Positions 19,496 to 30,639 of a stretch of DNA of 37,753 nucleotides are shown piece by piece (within the stretch, counting starts at the first letter, position 1; every line of letters starts with the position of its first letter). Both the position numbers and the translations under genes were made by a program. This DNA is from Saccoglossus kowalevskii (lineage: Eukaryota; Hemichordata; Enteropneusta; Harrimaniidae), in the NCBI RefSeq assembly GCF_000003605.2, contig NW_003135349.1:142007-179759 (forward strand). Reading direction: 5' to 3'. The notes beneath the pieces were generated by a model, which worked only from the letters and a program-made list of their open reading frames with translations, was not told the origin of the DNA and searched no databases.

Positions 19496-22400
19496 ATGCT
19501 CATTTATTTGTTTTGTGTTTCGGCCTACAACCCAATTAGCAGTTCCAATCTTACAGTTGGCAGTTGGAACATTCATGGGTTAGGTGACAAGACTGAGGAA
19601 GTCGAATTTTTATCAATTTTGAAAAGATTTGACATTTTATGTTTACAAGAAACTTGTTAGGTGTTAGTAGTAGTAGTAATGTATTAGATATCGATAGGTA
19701 CAGTAATTTTAGATCTGATAGGAAAAGAAAATCACCAAAAAGTAGAAGGGATTCAGGGGGTGAGGCTTTAATATTTAAAAATGAATTGAAAGCCAGTTTA
19801 AGTAAAATTATTTCCGAAATTAATGATTTCTTATGGTGTAAGCTACACAAAGAGTTTTTTCCCTGCAATTTGATATTTATTTGGGATGTATTTATATTCC
19901 TCCTGAAAACTCTTACTTTGACATACTAGATAAAGAAATTATGGGGGATTTCAATAGCCGTGCAGGGAACCTAGTAGATTATGTTTCATTTGATGATAAC
20001 TCTCATATACCGTTGCCAGATAATTATACACTAGATCCGATCAAAAATAGACACACACAGGATAAAGTTTCTAACAAATTTGAAAAACAATTAATAGAGA
20101 TCTGCTTAAATAATAACCTCATAATTAATAATGGTTGAACAATAGGTGATTTAATTGGCAACTATACTTACCATCTCCCAATGGGTCCAAGTACGGTAGA
20201 TTATTGTATCAACTCAGTAGAATACCACAAACAAATAAAATGTTTTAAAGTAAATGAGGTCAGTTATTTGTCGGATCATTGCCCTGTCAGCTTTTCACTA
20301 TTAGTAAATCATGTAAAAAAATAAGCAAATGAACGACAAACTTACTCTTCTTCCTCCAAAATACATCTGGAATGAGGACTCAAAAGATAAATATCAGAAA
20401 CAGTCACAAAACCAAAGTACCAAATTCCAACTATTGAATATTTTGTATTACAGTGAGAATAATATAGATATTAACTCAGCAACTGAACAATTAAAAAATA
20501 TATTAAATAATACAGCTGAAAATTGTTTTTATAAAAAAAAATAACAAAGAAAACAAGAAAGTCAAAAAGACCCACACAGCAGTGGTTTGATAAGACGTGT
20601 TGTGAGGTTAAACAAGATCTAATTAATATTTCTAAATCTTTATCAAAAAATCCAAACAATCATTTTGCTAGACAGAACTATCAAAAAACCAAAAAAACAC
20701 TAAATTAAATTAATTAGAGATAAGAAAAAAGAATTTAAAAAAAACTATGATCAATCATCTGGAACAGCTTGATGTTACAAACCAGAATGACTATTGGTCA
20801 GTACTTAAAAAGTTACGTTGTCCACAAAACAATAACACAACAGAACTTATTCTGACAAGTAGCGTTTTGACAGATCACTTCAGTAAACTTTATAATAACA
20901 TAAATATCAAAAATATAGATTATGAGGAAACATTACTGCAAAAAGAAAAGGAAAAACATTATAACTCTACATTGAATTCAAAAATAACTAAAAGATAACA
21001 AATCAACAGCTGAAGACGGAATGGCAAATAAAATGCTTAAAGTGAACAATGAACTGCTAGTTCAATGTTTACTGAAGTTATTTAATTTCATTTTAATACA
21101 AGGTAAATTCCCAGAAAGCTGGAAATCAACAATACTTGTCCCTTTGCATAAATCTGGCAACAAATCCGATACAAATCATTATAGAGTGATTGCGTTATCA
21201 AGTTGCTTATCAAAATTATTTACTAGTATTATGAATAACAGACTGGCGGCCTATTTAGAAAGCAATAAATTATTAAATGAACTACAATTTGGATTTAGAA
21301 AACAGAGAAAAACAATTGACGCAATTTTTCTACTAAAATCAATAGTAGATAAAACAATATACACTAAAGAAAATGTCAGTAAACAAAAACGTACAGTTGT
21401 TTTATAGACTTCAGAAAGGCATTCGACCATGTTTGGAGAGATGCATTATTTCTTAAACTGCAAAACTTACGGGTCAATGGAAATTTTTATAATATTGTGA
21501 AGTTATTGTTTACAAGTTTAAACTGCAAAGTAAAATTACCTAATGGTGTATCAAATGAGTTTAAGTCTACTTGTGGTGTTAAGCAAGGTTGCAATATTTC
21601 ACCAACACTTTTTAATATATTTCTGAATGACCTGCCTGATTTATTTGGTAAAAAGGATGATGACCCAGTCTCGATTGGGGAAAAACATATAAATTGTATC
21701 CAATATGCAGATGATTTAGTATTGGTGTCTAAGACTCCCGAAGGTCTACAAAATTGTTTAAATAAACTAGCCAACTATTGTGAAAAATGGAGCCTTGTAG
21801 TGAACATAACGAAAACAAAAGTGATGGTTTTTAATACTGGCAACAGAATTCTAAAACATCAAAATCTCTCAATTAATAACCAAAATATTATAGCAGCGGG
21901 TGAATTCTGTTATTTAGGCACTATATTCACACCAAATGGACAATTTAGATCAAATGTATTAATGTTAAAAAACAAAGCAACTAAAGCTCTATTCTCTATA
22001 CGACAAACCATATTAAATCACAAAATGGTGTCCCCTTCACTGTGTTTTCACCAATTTTAATGTACGGGGCAGAAATCTGGGCTTGTGATTTAGTAAAAGA
22101 TGGCAATAACCTTGAACAAACCTGTAATCAATTTTCATCGTTTCATACTTGGTGTAAGTAAAACTACATCAGTAATCGGTATTAAAGGAGAACTTGGCAA
22201 AACGCCATTAATAAGTCATCAACATTGGCAACTAAATATTGGTTCAGGCTAAATATCCTGCCTGATAACCATATACTTAAATGTGCTCTCGATAAAGCAG
22301 TTAAGAGTAATTCTAGCTAAAACATATAGAAAATATAATGGGCTACAATGAATTTGACACAATAAAATAAACTAATAAACCATAAAGTGAATAACATTGA

Positions 22401-22838
22401 TCAAATCTCAAATGTTGTTAAAATAAAACTCACAAAAGATTATGAAAAATTATGGAAAGAAAGCTAAAAGATGGCAATAAAATGAGAACATATAAATTGT
22501 TTAAATCATTTTTGAAAATAGAAACTTACCTAACCGAAATAACAAACTTCATCCTTCGGAGAATTGTGAGTAAATTTAGGCTTAGTGATCACAATTTAGA
22601 AATTGAAAGAGGCAGACAACAACGATCAAAAATTCCTGCGGAAGAGTGATTTTGTAAGAAATGTCATACAAATTCAGTTGAAGACGAACAACATTTTATC
22701 CTTGAAAGAGGGGAGTTGTTTCAAGAAATAGGAATTAAAAATAAACTAAATAAAACAGACAATTTCATTAAAATAATGACGTGCTTCATACCCCTGGCAA
22801 CGTTTCTAAATAAGGCAAAACAGAAATCAGGTATATGA
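19496..22838 (+). pseudogene. LINE ORF2: APE endonuclease, reverse transcriptase, C-terminal finger
   Basis: ATG at 19496 opens the endonuclease. Visible motifs are SWNIHGLGDK (19565), CLQET (about 19638), MGDFNSRAG (19941) and SDHCPVSFSL (20271), giving the Asn, Glu, Asp and His of the exonuclease III fold. The RT begins near 21000 with FPESWKSTILVPLHKSG, then FGFRKQR, FIDFRKAFDH (about 21402), GVKQGCNISPTLFN and the catalytic YADD at 21704-21715. The C-terminal part (22452-22838) has KFRLSDHNLEIERGR, a CKKC pair and EDEQHFIL. ORF2 would nick target DNA and prime reverse transcription there. Frameshifts and stops (for example TAG near 19660, a shift at about 21400, a stop at 22647) make it inactive. 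Confidence 0.88.
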
Positions 22839-22988
22839 TAGCTATTACCTCTACATTGGGAGAATCCTGTAACTATCATTAATATCTTTTAATTTTATCT
22901 TATAGTTTAGCTGCTGTATTTTTTTTATGATTTGTATTTTATTTACTATACTGCACCCTCTGATGGCATAGTAGTGTAATAAAGTTAT

Positions 22989-23065
22989 TATTGTCAATGT
23001 TGCTATAGGTGTACATCTCGAGTCGTGTGGTGACATTGTCAATGTTCCTATAGATGTACATCTCG
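22989..23065. repeat. Direct repeat of ~30 bp at the LINE 3' end
   Basis: attgtcaatgttgctatagg, continuing gtgtacatctcg near 22990, recurs about 45 bp later as attgtcaatgttcctataga with the same continuation. It follows directly on the LINE tail and could be a 3' UTR repeat of the element or duplicated target DNA. Confidence 0.7.
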
Positions 23066-23221
23066 TGCCAATTGTCTGCACGTGAGGAAATGTTGATTTG
23101 TAACTCAAGTATACTCAAATATCAGGAAATTTCGGGTGATTAATTTACACTATTAGTTTTCACCGTAATAGCGTCCCCACTAAAAATGGAAACGACGTAA
23201 CCGAATTACACCAATCAGAAA

Positions 23222-25155
23222 TCAAAATGTAGCATCATTAGAAGAACAGAACAGGGCACTCAATACATGCATTACAGCAATAAACACATTGCACAATAAC
23301 CAACCTAGTACCCGCAATTAATTTGTACTTGTTGGTCCTCCTGGAGTAGGGAAAACGCACATTTTGCTCATTGCAAATACGTATGCCCTCTCCAAGAATA
23401 TGCCGTCACTTTTGGCTGCCATAACCTCCGAACGAGCACGACGCCTTGGAGGCACCCACATCCATATGCTCTTTAACATTCCAGTCTTAAATGTCAAGGT
23501 CCAAACAGTACAAAACATTGTGTCCAAAGCTCTCTTGAGTTTCTCAAAGAAACCTGTACAACTGGCTATGCTGCAGCGACTAAAAGTGCTATTCATAGAA
23601 GAAATAGGCCAACTTTCAGCTCAACCTTTTGCTGCTCTTGACAACATCCTCCGATATGTTAGAGGCTCCAACCAGCCAATGGGATGCATTTTGGTCATAG
23701 CCACTGGAGGTCCATACCAGTTGGCTCCCGTTGATGGCACACCCTTTGGGCCAGTCACCATCGTATGACCTCTTTCCACATTATCACAATGAGCCACTAT
23801 GTCAGAGCATGCCAAGATGCCGACCTACAGCAACTTATACAGATACAGCACAATGTCAACATCACGAATGAGGATGTTGAGAATTTCATCCACATCATTG
23901 CAACTCGATGCCTGTTTCATGCTGTACCATCATGGGCTCATCTACCACAACATGCCTTGAAAATCGCAGGTACTAAGGCTGCTTGCCAAGAAATAATTGG
24001 CACATACATTGCACAAAAACAATCTGACCCAACTGTACAATGCAACACACTCCTTGCTACTGATGAGAAAACTCAAGGGGTATGGGGCCAGGCCAATGCC
24101 AATGTTCAATTCCAGCTTGACAAAGTCCTGTCTGGAGCCTAAGAAGTTGGTACTATTTAAGAGCCAGGTACTTCGACTGACATACAACAATACTGTTGCA
24201 ACAAATGAAGTACCTCGTTTCTCTCAAGGGTAACTCTGTATTGTCATAGACTTGCCAAATGAAACTAAACTATTGTGTTTGATGCTTGTCCCACCGATGT
24301 AAGGCAAATTCAAGAACACATACACAATAAGCATCCCTGGCCGTTATTCTCCCTTTCACCTTGCACCCTTAGTCATTGTTGGGAAGGGTCATACTAAAGC
24401 GCACCGCATCCAATTCCGTGTAACCTACTATATTTGTAGCATGGTCCACAAGGCACTTCAGGAGACATGTCCATTGTCCCAAATTGCTACTCAGATTTCA
24501 AGTCAACAACGCAAGTACAGACTTTGGGAAAGAGACCAGTTATTGGTCCTCATCAGTCGAGTGACAAAATTAGAGAACATAATATTTGTGACGCATGATC
24601 GCAATGACACCATCGTGGGCATAAGGAAACTGCACCAAAATACTCCACAATGGTTACACCACATCAAAAACATTCTCTTGCCACTGGACAATACAACACC
24701 CCTACAATTCGAATGCAACAGTTACCTGACAGCAGCATTGGTTTGTTTACATGTTGCTGAGCAACAACCATCGCAACTTTGTATATGTTGGTGAAACAGC
24801 TTGTATCCAATGCAGACTCCAACAACACAACACTGGTCATGGTTCCAACTTTACGAACAACCCACAACTTCACCCTTGGATGTGATTTGTGCTAGTGTAC
24901 CGATTCCCAGAAAATGGTGACCATCAGGTAAACATCACTGCCAGGAAGAGCTTTGAATATCAATGGCACACACTCAACGCTCAAGATCGCCTTCCAAACA
25001 CTCGCACCATCTACACGAATGGCTTAATAGTCTTCAACTGCATGCGGCAACACTACCCAAATCTAATTTGGGAAGACTTCGGACACTTTCGAACCCATGA
25101 ACATCTCCAGCAAATGGTAGTACAGACACTATCCCAACATTCACTTCCATCATGA
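23222..25155 (+). pseudogene. Pif1-like helicase fused to GIY-YIG nuclease (decayed)
   Basis: The N-terminal helicase shows Walker A VGPPGVGKTH (23331-23360), Walker B LFIEEIGQLS (about 23590), and ILVIATGGPYQLAPVDG (motif III position). It continues with VLRLTYNN, FRVTYYICSMVHKA and LWERDQLLVLISRVTKLENI (motif VI region, about 24520). Directly downstream a GIY-YIG nuclease follows: VYMLLSNN (24745), FVYVGET, RLQQHNTGHGSNFT, PWM, then VLVYRF and FEYQWH with the catalytic Glu (about 24955). Breaks are TAA 23319, a shift near 23762, a shift near 24130, TAA 24231, TAA near 24298, a shift near 24735 and TGA near 24886. Between breaks the domains stay colinear, so this was one protein of about 640 residues. 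A helicase plus a nicking nuclease suggests a mobile element rather than host repair. Upstream and downstream ends of the element are not visible. Confidence 0.72.
24745..25155 (+). other. GIY-YIG nuclease domain of the fusion
   Basis: In one frame, with a single in-frame TGA near 24886, the core GIY-YIG elements appear in order. They are the paired aromatic strands (VYMLL and FVYVGET), the Arg in CRLQQHN, the conserved HNTGHGSNFT loop and the FE-x-QWH helix with the metal-binding Glu. A C-terminal extension of about 60 residues follows before the TGA at 25153-25155. Confidence 0.72.
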
Positions 25156-26142
25156 AAATCAGTAGGTGAGAGGATGCATTTCCCATATGGGTAATGCTTC
25201 CTTTCACAACCAGAATCCTTCATCAACAACACTGGACATTAGACAGTGTATCTAATTCTTATCAGCCATATAATATCAGACCACCACCCTCTACACCCAA
25301 ACTAAATTGGATAGAATGACAAAAATCAGAGCCATTAACAATCATCATGACTATTTACTTTACTTCATTATGTCATAACTTCTCAGTACATCAACTCATT
25401 CCCTAAAAAATCCTGTCTACTTAAAAATCAGGTCTCATTAAAAAAACATTCATAATGGGAGCATTCCTTGTTGATTTTTAACTGCTTCACTGAAAGTGGG
25501 TGCAATGATTTCTATAGGTTTTATTGAATTCTGAAATTAAACTACTTAAAAAGAACAGGTCCCACACAGAGTTATTGTGGTCAAGTAATGTTCCTTCCTG
25601 GGTCTAATCTAGGGCCACTCACTGAGCCAGAAATCCTGCGCGATTGCTGGGCGAACGAGCACTTTCTAAATAAGAGCCCATATTCATATACCTCATGAAT
25701 ATTTAGGAAAACACTAAGTACAATTGCTAAGTTCAACCTGATGTGCGTGACAGTATTTTACAAACTTCCACCAAATGCGTGTCACGCCCTCACAAGGAAA
25801 AAAACTACCACACCCCTACTATCGCCCCACCGTAATCATATCACTTGGAAATTCATACGGTGATCCAGAACAATGCATATTTTCCAGTGATTTCTGGACG
25901 TGTTAACTACACAGTCACTGAAATATTTATGAGAGTATAGTAAAACAAAGACAACATGGTTTATTTCAGCAGGTATTTGATACGTGTGACTATTTCCTGC
26001 CGCTTGGCATTCAGAAGTTGTCACATGCATCCAACACCTCACAATCAGTGATTTCCAGTAATTTCCTGTATATCATGTTGTATTTGTGTAATACCTCATC
26101 TAGAAAACATTATTTGTCCTGACCAATGTTACTACCTTCATT
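25156..26142. other. Non-coding stretch after the fusion gene
   Basis: No supported gene. This is probably 3' sequence of the helicase element plus flanking DNA. The minus-strand frame 25836-26042 has no motif, and no terminal repeat could be matched to the region 5' of the helicase. Confidence 0.45.
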
Positions 26143-26653
26143 TTGGAAAACGCACCCGTATTCAACGTAATTATATCTGATGTCGAACGACGAGTTTTAC
26201 AAGCCGCCGTTCACAGGCCATGTCACCGTGTCCTGACTGCACACCAGCAAGGCCCACAACCAAATGCACTTGCCCAGCAGCAATGCCAGCAACCACAAGC
26301 GGCTCTGCAGCAGCAATGTCAACAATGAAATGCAGATGATGATCAGCAATGCCAGCAACCACAAGCCGCTCCACGCCATCAACGTCAACAAGAACATCAA
26401 GCTGCACAACAGCAACACCCACAACCCAATCCACATGCCCAGCAGCAACGCCAGCATTACAAGTGGATCCGCAGCAGCAACATCAACAACAAAATGCAGG
26501 TGCTCAGCAGCAACGCCAACAACCACAAGTGGCTTCACGCTATCAACGTCAGCAAGAAAATCAAGCTGCACAACAGCAACACCCACAACCCGATCCACAT
26601 GCCCAGCAGCAGCACCAGCAGCCACAATGCGCTCCGCAGCAACAACAGCAGTA
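26143..26653 (+). pseudogene. Gln-rich repeat ORF with broken frames
   Basis: A coding-type repeat of CAG/CAA-rich units encodes QQQ, QQPQ, HAQQQ and HPQP segments. The long unit recurs with a period of about 164 bp (starts near 26357 and 26521), with shorter partial units before it. A TGA near 26326 replaces the CAA seen at the same place in the next copy, and a one-base slip near 26450 moves the frame. The last copy ends in TAA at 26651-26653. Synonymous CAA/CAG variation suggests it was once translated. The host protein is unknown. It could belong to the helicase element upstream or be independent. Confidence 0.45.
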
Positions 26654-28016
26654 ATGTCAGCAACCCAATTTATCAAAATTCACATTTTTACCTGGTAAGA
26701 ATCCTTGATTGCTTTATATTACAATCCGCAAACTATTGTTTCAAATATGCTCCATTTGCCGAAGAACTGAGAAAATGTGTCATTTTCTAATTACTATCGA
26801 AGACCCTACAGTAATTACAACACAATAGTCTATGGAGACTTTGTCAATGCTAAAAATGGTGTAACTTGGAAACGAATGATCTGAATCAAGTGAAATTTTC
26901 CGACTACATTAATATTTTACTCTTATTTTCATTTAGGTAGAAAAGAAGTGAGGTTTTGGTCACAGCAGAATCATGAATTGCACTTTAATATACATCATTT
27001 CCTTGTGAAATTGTAGGTCATAAGTGAATAAAGATAGAAAAGCAATGTTCATTCATCCAATCACTTTCGTTTATTTATTAAGGCAATGCACTTTTATATC
27101 TAAAAAAAATCGGCTCCCTTATTATTAGCGCTGTGCGCTTAACTGCGCATATATATGATACAAGTCAATTTATCATAACTTCCATCCTATGTAAATGTGT
27201 ATGTGTAATGTTTAATAAAGCATTATTTCTTCACGCAAATTTCTCAGCCATCCTTATATACATGAACATGCACTTTTCTTGCACTCTCTTCCCATAGTGA
27301 TCTCGCCTTGTCCAATCTCCATCACCCTCACTCCGGTTTTTCACTTGCTCCCATAATCGCTTCACTGGTAAAGACATGTGGGAATGACGGAACAACTTTT
27401 TAGGGAGTGTTCCTATAAGGGCATTCCAATACTGCCATGACACTTCCCCCTATACTCCTATCTAGAGGTTGTGTAGTTGCTCATTTGTGAGTGATGACAT
27501 GCATTATATCTGATTGAAGGAATCCCCATTGCGAGGTTAGTGTACTTCATCCTCATCTATACATCCTCATCTTCATCCTCATCTCTTCCACAAATGATTC
27601 ACGTTTGCACCCTCATTAAAAACAAATATCTTAAATACTAAGGAGGTCAATAGACTTTTCATAAATATAAACTTTACTCTTATATCAGGTCACTCAACAA
27701 ACTGTTCATAGTGTCATTGTCTTTCATTGGTCACGGACAGGGAGGGATATCTCATCAACATTCTTACCATCCTGCCTACCCCTCACCTCTAGAACACCAT
27801 GTAAGCATTTGTCCAACACAATATCGCTCATCAAATAAGCACAATTCCAACACGTAAATAAAAAGGGCCCCAGGAAGTTATTTACAATTCTCATTACTGT
27901 TGAGATATCCATGTATAATAAGATTTACACATGTCTATATATTCATAATGCCCCCCCCCCCCACAGATGCGCCACAACATCTATAAATGTACAGGTAGCC
28001 CTTTCCATCTGTCCGG
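26654..28016. other. Non-coding stretch with minor frames
   Basis: It contains a plus-strand AATAAAG near 27213, a 12-base C run at 27951-27962, and minus-strand frames 27231-27443 (NALIGTLPKKLFRHSHMSLP and a Lys/Arg-rich tail) and 27724-27912. The first has protein-like composition, but I recognise no family and see no reliable exon borders. Confidence 0.35.
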
Positions 28017-28268
28017 ATGCAACACATGGCATCTGTTTCTAGTTTCGAAAAACTCTGGATCCATCACTTGATAAGAGTGTCCTGTTATATTCTCTTCTTT
28101 GGGGGCGCTGATATTTACAAAACGTATGTTGGAGCATTAGATGCAAATGAACAACGAGATCTCGTTGAGAGCAAGGAAACTACAAGACTTGGTTTTGCTC
28201 TTCAAATAGTGTTTCATTTTATCTTGTCATTGCGTCCACTGTTCCCACCATCTACGTCATTGTACTAG
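28017..28268 (+). CDS. Hypothetical 83-residue ORF, unrecognised
   Basis: ATG at 28017 opens 83 codons. A mixed N-terminal half (ADIYKTYVGALDANEQRDLV) is followed by a hydrophobic stretch (LGFALQIVFHFILSL). After its stop, another frame continues with protein-like text (DGDKRGEINTILGADIQAF) to about 28420, so a frameshifted older gene is possible. No family is recognised. It lies just upstream of the LTR element. Confidence 0.22.
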   Translation: MQHMASVSSFEKLWIHHLIRVSCYILFFGGADIYKTYVGALDANEQRDLVESKETTRLGFALQIVFHFILSLRPLFPPSTSLY

Positions 28269-28631
28269 GAACAGTGGATGGTGATAAGCGAGGTGAAATA
28301 AACACTATTCTCGGGGCGGACATCCAGGCATTTTCACCGCATGGCAACCATCACGGTAAAAACAAAGGCCGAAAACTCTCAGAAAGCAGTTCTTTGGGAT
28401 GGTTGTTGAGAATCCCCTGAACAGTGTATCAATATCAATTTGAATATTTAGGATTATTTCAAAGTTGAGTTCAAGTTATTTTCTCGAATTTTCACCAACT
28501 TTTCGCTCGGCGTTTCACGTTCCTGAGCAGCACAAGCACAGCCCGTGGAATGTCTTGTGACATAGCTCCTGGAATAAACGCCCGGGTTATGGGCACTTGT
28601 ATAGTATGAAGTATATGGATGTAACCCTGGA

Positions 28632-28854
28632 TGTGACAAATACTCGAGAACCAAGAATTATTGATGTTGTGATAGTGCTCTCTTGTGGCGATATCTCCGG
28701 ATCCTGACTTTCGAGGCGAAAGTATACGTAGTTTTCGTTGTGCATATTTGATGCAAGTTTGATGCCAATTTGGGTTTAATTTTGATTTCAGTTGACTTCA
28801 TATTCCCAATTTATTCACTTTGAAGTAGCGGTCGCAACATTCTATATTAGAACA
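28632..28854 (+). repeat. 5' LTR of BEL/Pao-type element
   Basis: It starts TGTGACAAATACTC and matches the 3' LTR through ttgtgatag, ctcttgtggcgatat, ggatcctgactttcga, gtatacgtagttttcgttgt, gatgccaatttggg and ttctatattaga. Relative to the 3' copy it lacks about 75 bp in the middle and a ~30-bp piece near its start. The right end is uncertain by a few bases. Confidence 0.82.
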
Positions 28855-28882
28855 CAAGATGTTTGATACCTCCTAAATAAAA

Positions 28883-30544
28883 GTGATGTACGGGAGCATG
28901 ACTTAGTATACACAGAAAGACGTGAATACATTGAATCTTTCAAGTCTGCCATAGAGGAATTCTTCATGAAACCAACTGACAAAACAGAATGTTGTCCTGC
29001 GATTAATCCGTCTGATAGTGTGTCACAAATAAGTAAGAGATCCAGAAAGTCTAGGGGCTCCAGGACCAGTACACACTCAATTTGGACAAATGTCAGTATG
29101 ATTAAACTACAACAAGAACAAAGACTAGTTGACTTTGCTGCACGAGCCCCAGCACTCGATGAGAAATACTGTATAGAGGTTAAAAAACAGCTAATTAAGA
29201 AAAAAACAATGCCTGGCAAATTATCTAGGTTTATCTAGAGCGCATGGAAGAAGATTTCAACATTGGAACAGAGATGGCTATTAGTGATGCTGAGACAAAA
29301 GTTCTAGATAAATATGAGTACGCCAGTGATGGAAGTGTGAGTACTACAAGACACTCTACACACATCAACCCAGCGAAAGAAACATTTTGTCTGATGGATG
29401 AAAGAGCTGCTAATAATAAACCCAAAGAACAGTTTGTATCAACTCCACAGTTTCCAGATATTGGAACTCCTCCATTGCCACACTGCCAGTTTAAAAACAC
29501 TTTGATTTACAATGATCACCATAGCGATGTAACTCAACTGAGATCACATGACTCGAATGTGTGCCCTGATAATTCTCTTGATGTAATAAATAGACTAACG
29601 GATATACTATCTAACCAACGAGATGACCTTCCTAGAAAGGAACATGAGATATTCAGTGGAAATGTATATGATTATCCAGTTATCCAGCATGGATAATTTC
29701 GTTTGAGACACTAGTAGAAAGGAAGAAACCTTTGACTTCAGACAGACTATACTACTTTAGTAAAAACACCGCTGGTGAAGCCTAAGATGCCATTAAAGGG
29801 TTAATAACACTAAATAGCGAAGATGCGTACAGTAGAGCCAAGAAGATGCGTTAATTAGAGCCAAGGTATGATGGTTGCAGATGTATAAAAGAAAAGAAAT
29901 AACGACTGGCCACAGATTAAATATGGTAAGGAACTTCTGAAATTTTCTGATTTTCTGTTCCACTGCGAAACTGCTATGACAACTATTGGTTATTTGAGAA
30001 TCCATATGGCTTTTAACCCCTTTCAGTGTGATATGTAAATTTCTTAGTAAGGAGGCGCGTATTGCATGTAGCCCAACAAATTTCAAATCAGATGATAAAA
30101 AGAGAAAGGAAACAAGTTCAAGGCGAGAGAAAAGTGGTAAATATAATGCTGGAGTGAGAAGCTTTGCAATAGAAGCTGAAAAAATCAAAACAGCGCCCTC
30201 TAGAGAACATCATCTCTGCAATCGGTAATGCATCTATCAATAAACAAATTTGTGTTCTCTGTAAGTGAAACCTTTACTTGGAAACCTGTAAAGATTTTCT
30301 CAAAATGAAGCTGACCGATAAACGAGCTGTTGTGGGTTGTGTTATGGGTTGTCTAAAATGGGGACACATATTACGTAATTGTCGCAATAAGAAAGGAAGC
30401 AAGCAGATGCAAATACTTCTACTACCGAAGGTCCAGTTGAGAGTGCAGTATCACATAGAGTACAAGTTGATCAGACAGAAGAACAGTGACATTCAGATAA
30501 TGTTCCCATTCTCTTATAATACATGTAATGCTGCTTCAACATGA
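28883..30544 (+). pseudogene. BEL/Pao gag remnant with zinc knuckle
   Basis: Open stretches at about 28883-29238, 29244-29696 and 30278-30544 lie in different frames. The middle region has the gag core pattern of Pao elements (WIISFETLVERK near 29690 in a shifted frame, and AIKGL). A knuckle-like CVMGCLKWGHILRNC sits at 30338-30382; its first Cys spacing (CxxxC) departs from the usual CxxC. Gag would form the particle and bind element RNA. Several frameshifts and stops preclude this. Confidence 0.7.
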
Positions 30545-30639
30545 ATATCCAGATCACCAGACACCAGTCTAAGCACTATTAGATCAACAATCTGATTCAT
30601 TCTTTGTATCTGAAACTACATTAAGCAAAATAAAAGCAA

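Larger units (their letters stand above)
17340..22995 (+). mobile_element. Near full-length but decayed APE-type LINE
   Basis: The order is ORF1 (17508-19450), ORF2 with an apurinic-type endonuclease, RT and C-terminal finger (19496-22838), then a 3' end with aataaagttattattgtca near 22977. The 3' tail resembles that of the minus-strand copy at 16.2 kb, suggesting the same lineage. Both ORFs have several frameshifts and stops, so the copy is inactive. The clade was not resolved by eye. Confidence 0.85.

Noticed and set aside
23318-23815. Minus-strand frames opposite the helicase
   Set aside because: The plus strand carries clear helicase motifs in order; the antisense frames do not.
26171-26676. 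Minus-strand frames rich in Val/Leu/Ala (87 and 159 codons)
   Set aside because: They are the antisense of the CAG/CAA repeat; CTG/TTG complements give Leu runs without any real membrane protein pattern.
29793-30188. 131-codon minus-strand ORF
   Set aside because: Antisense to the gag region of the LTR element; no motif of its own.
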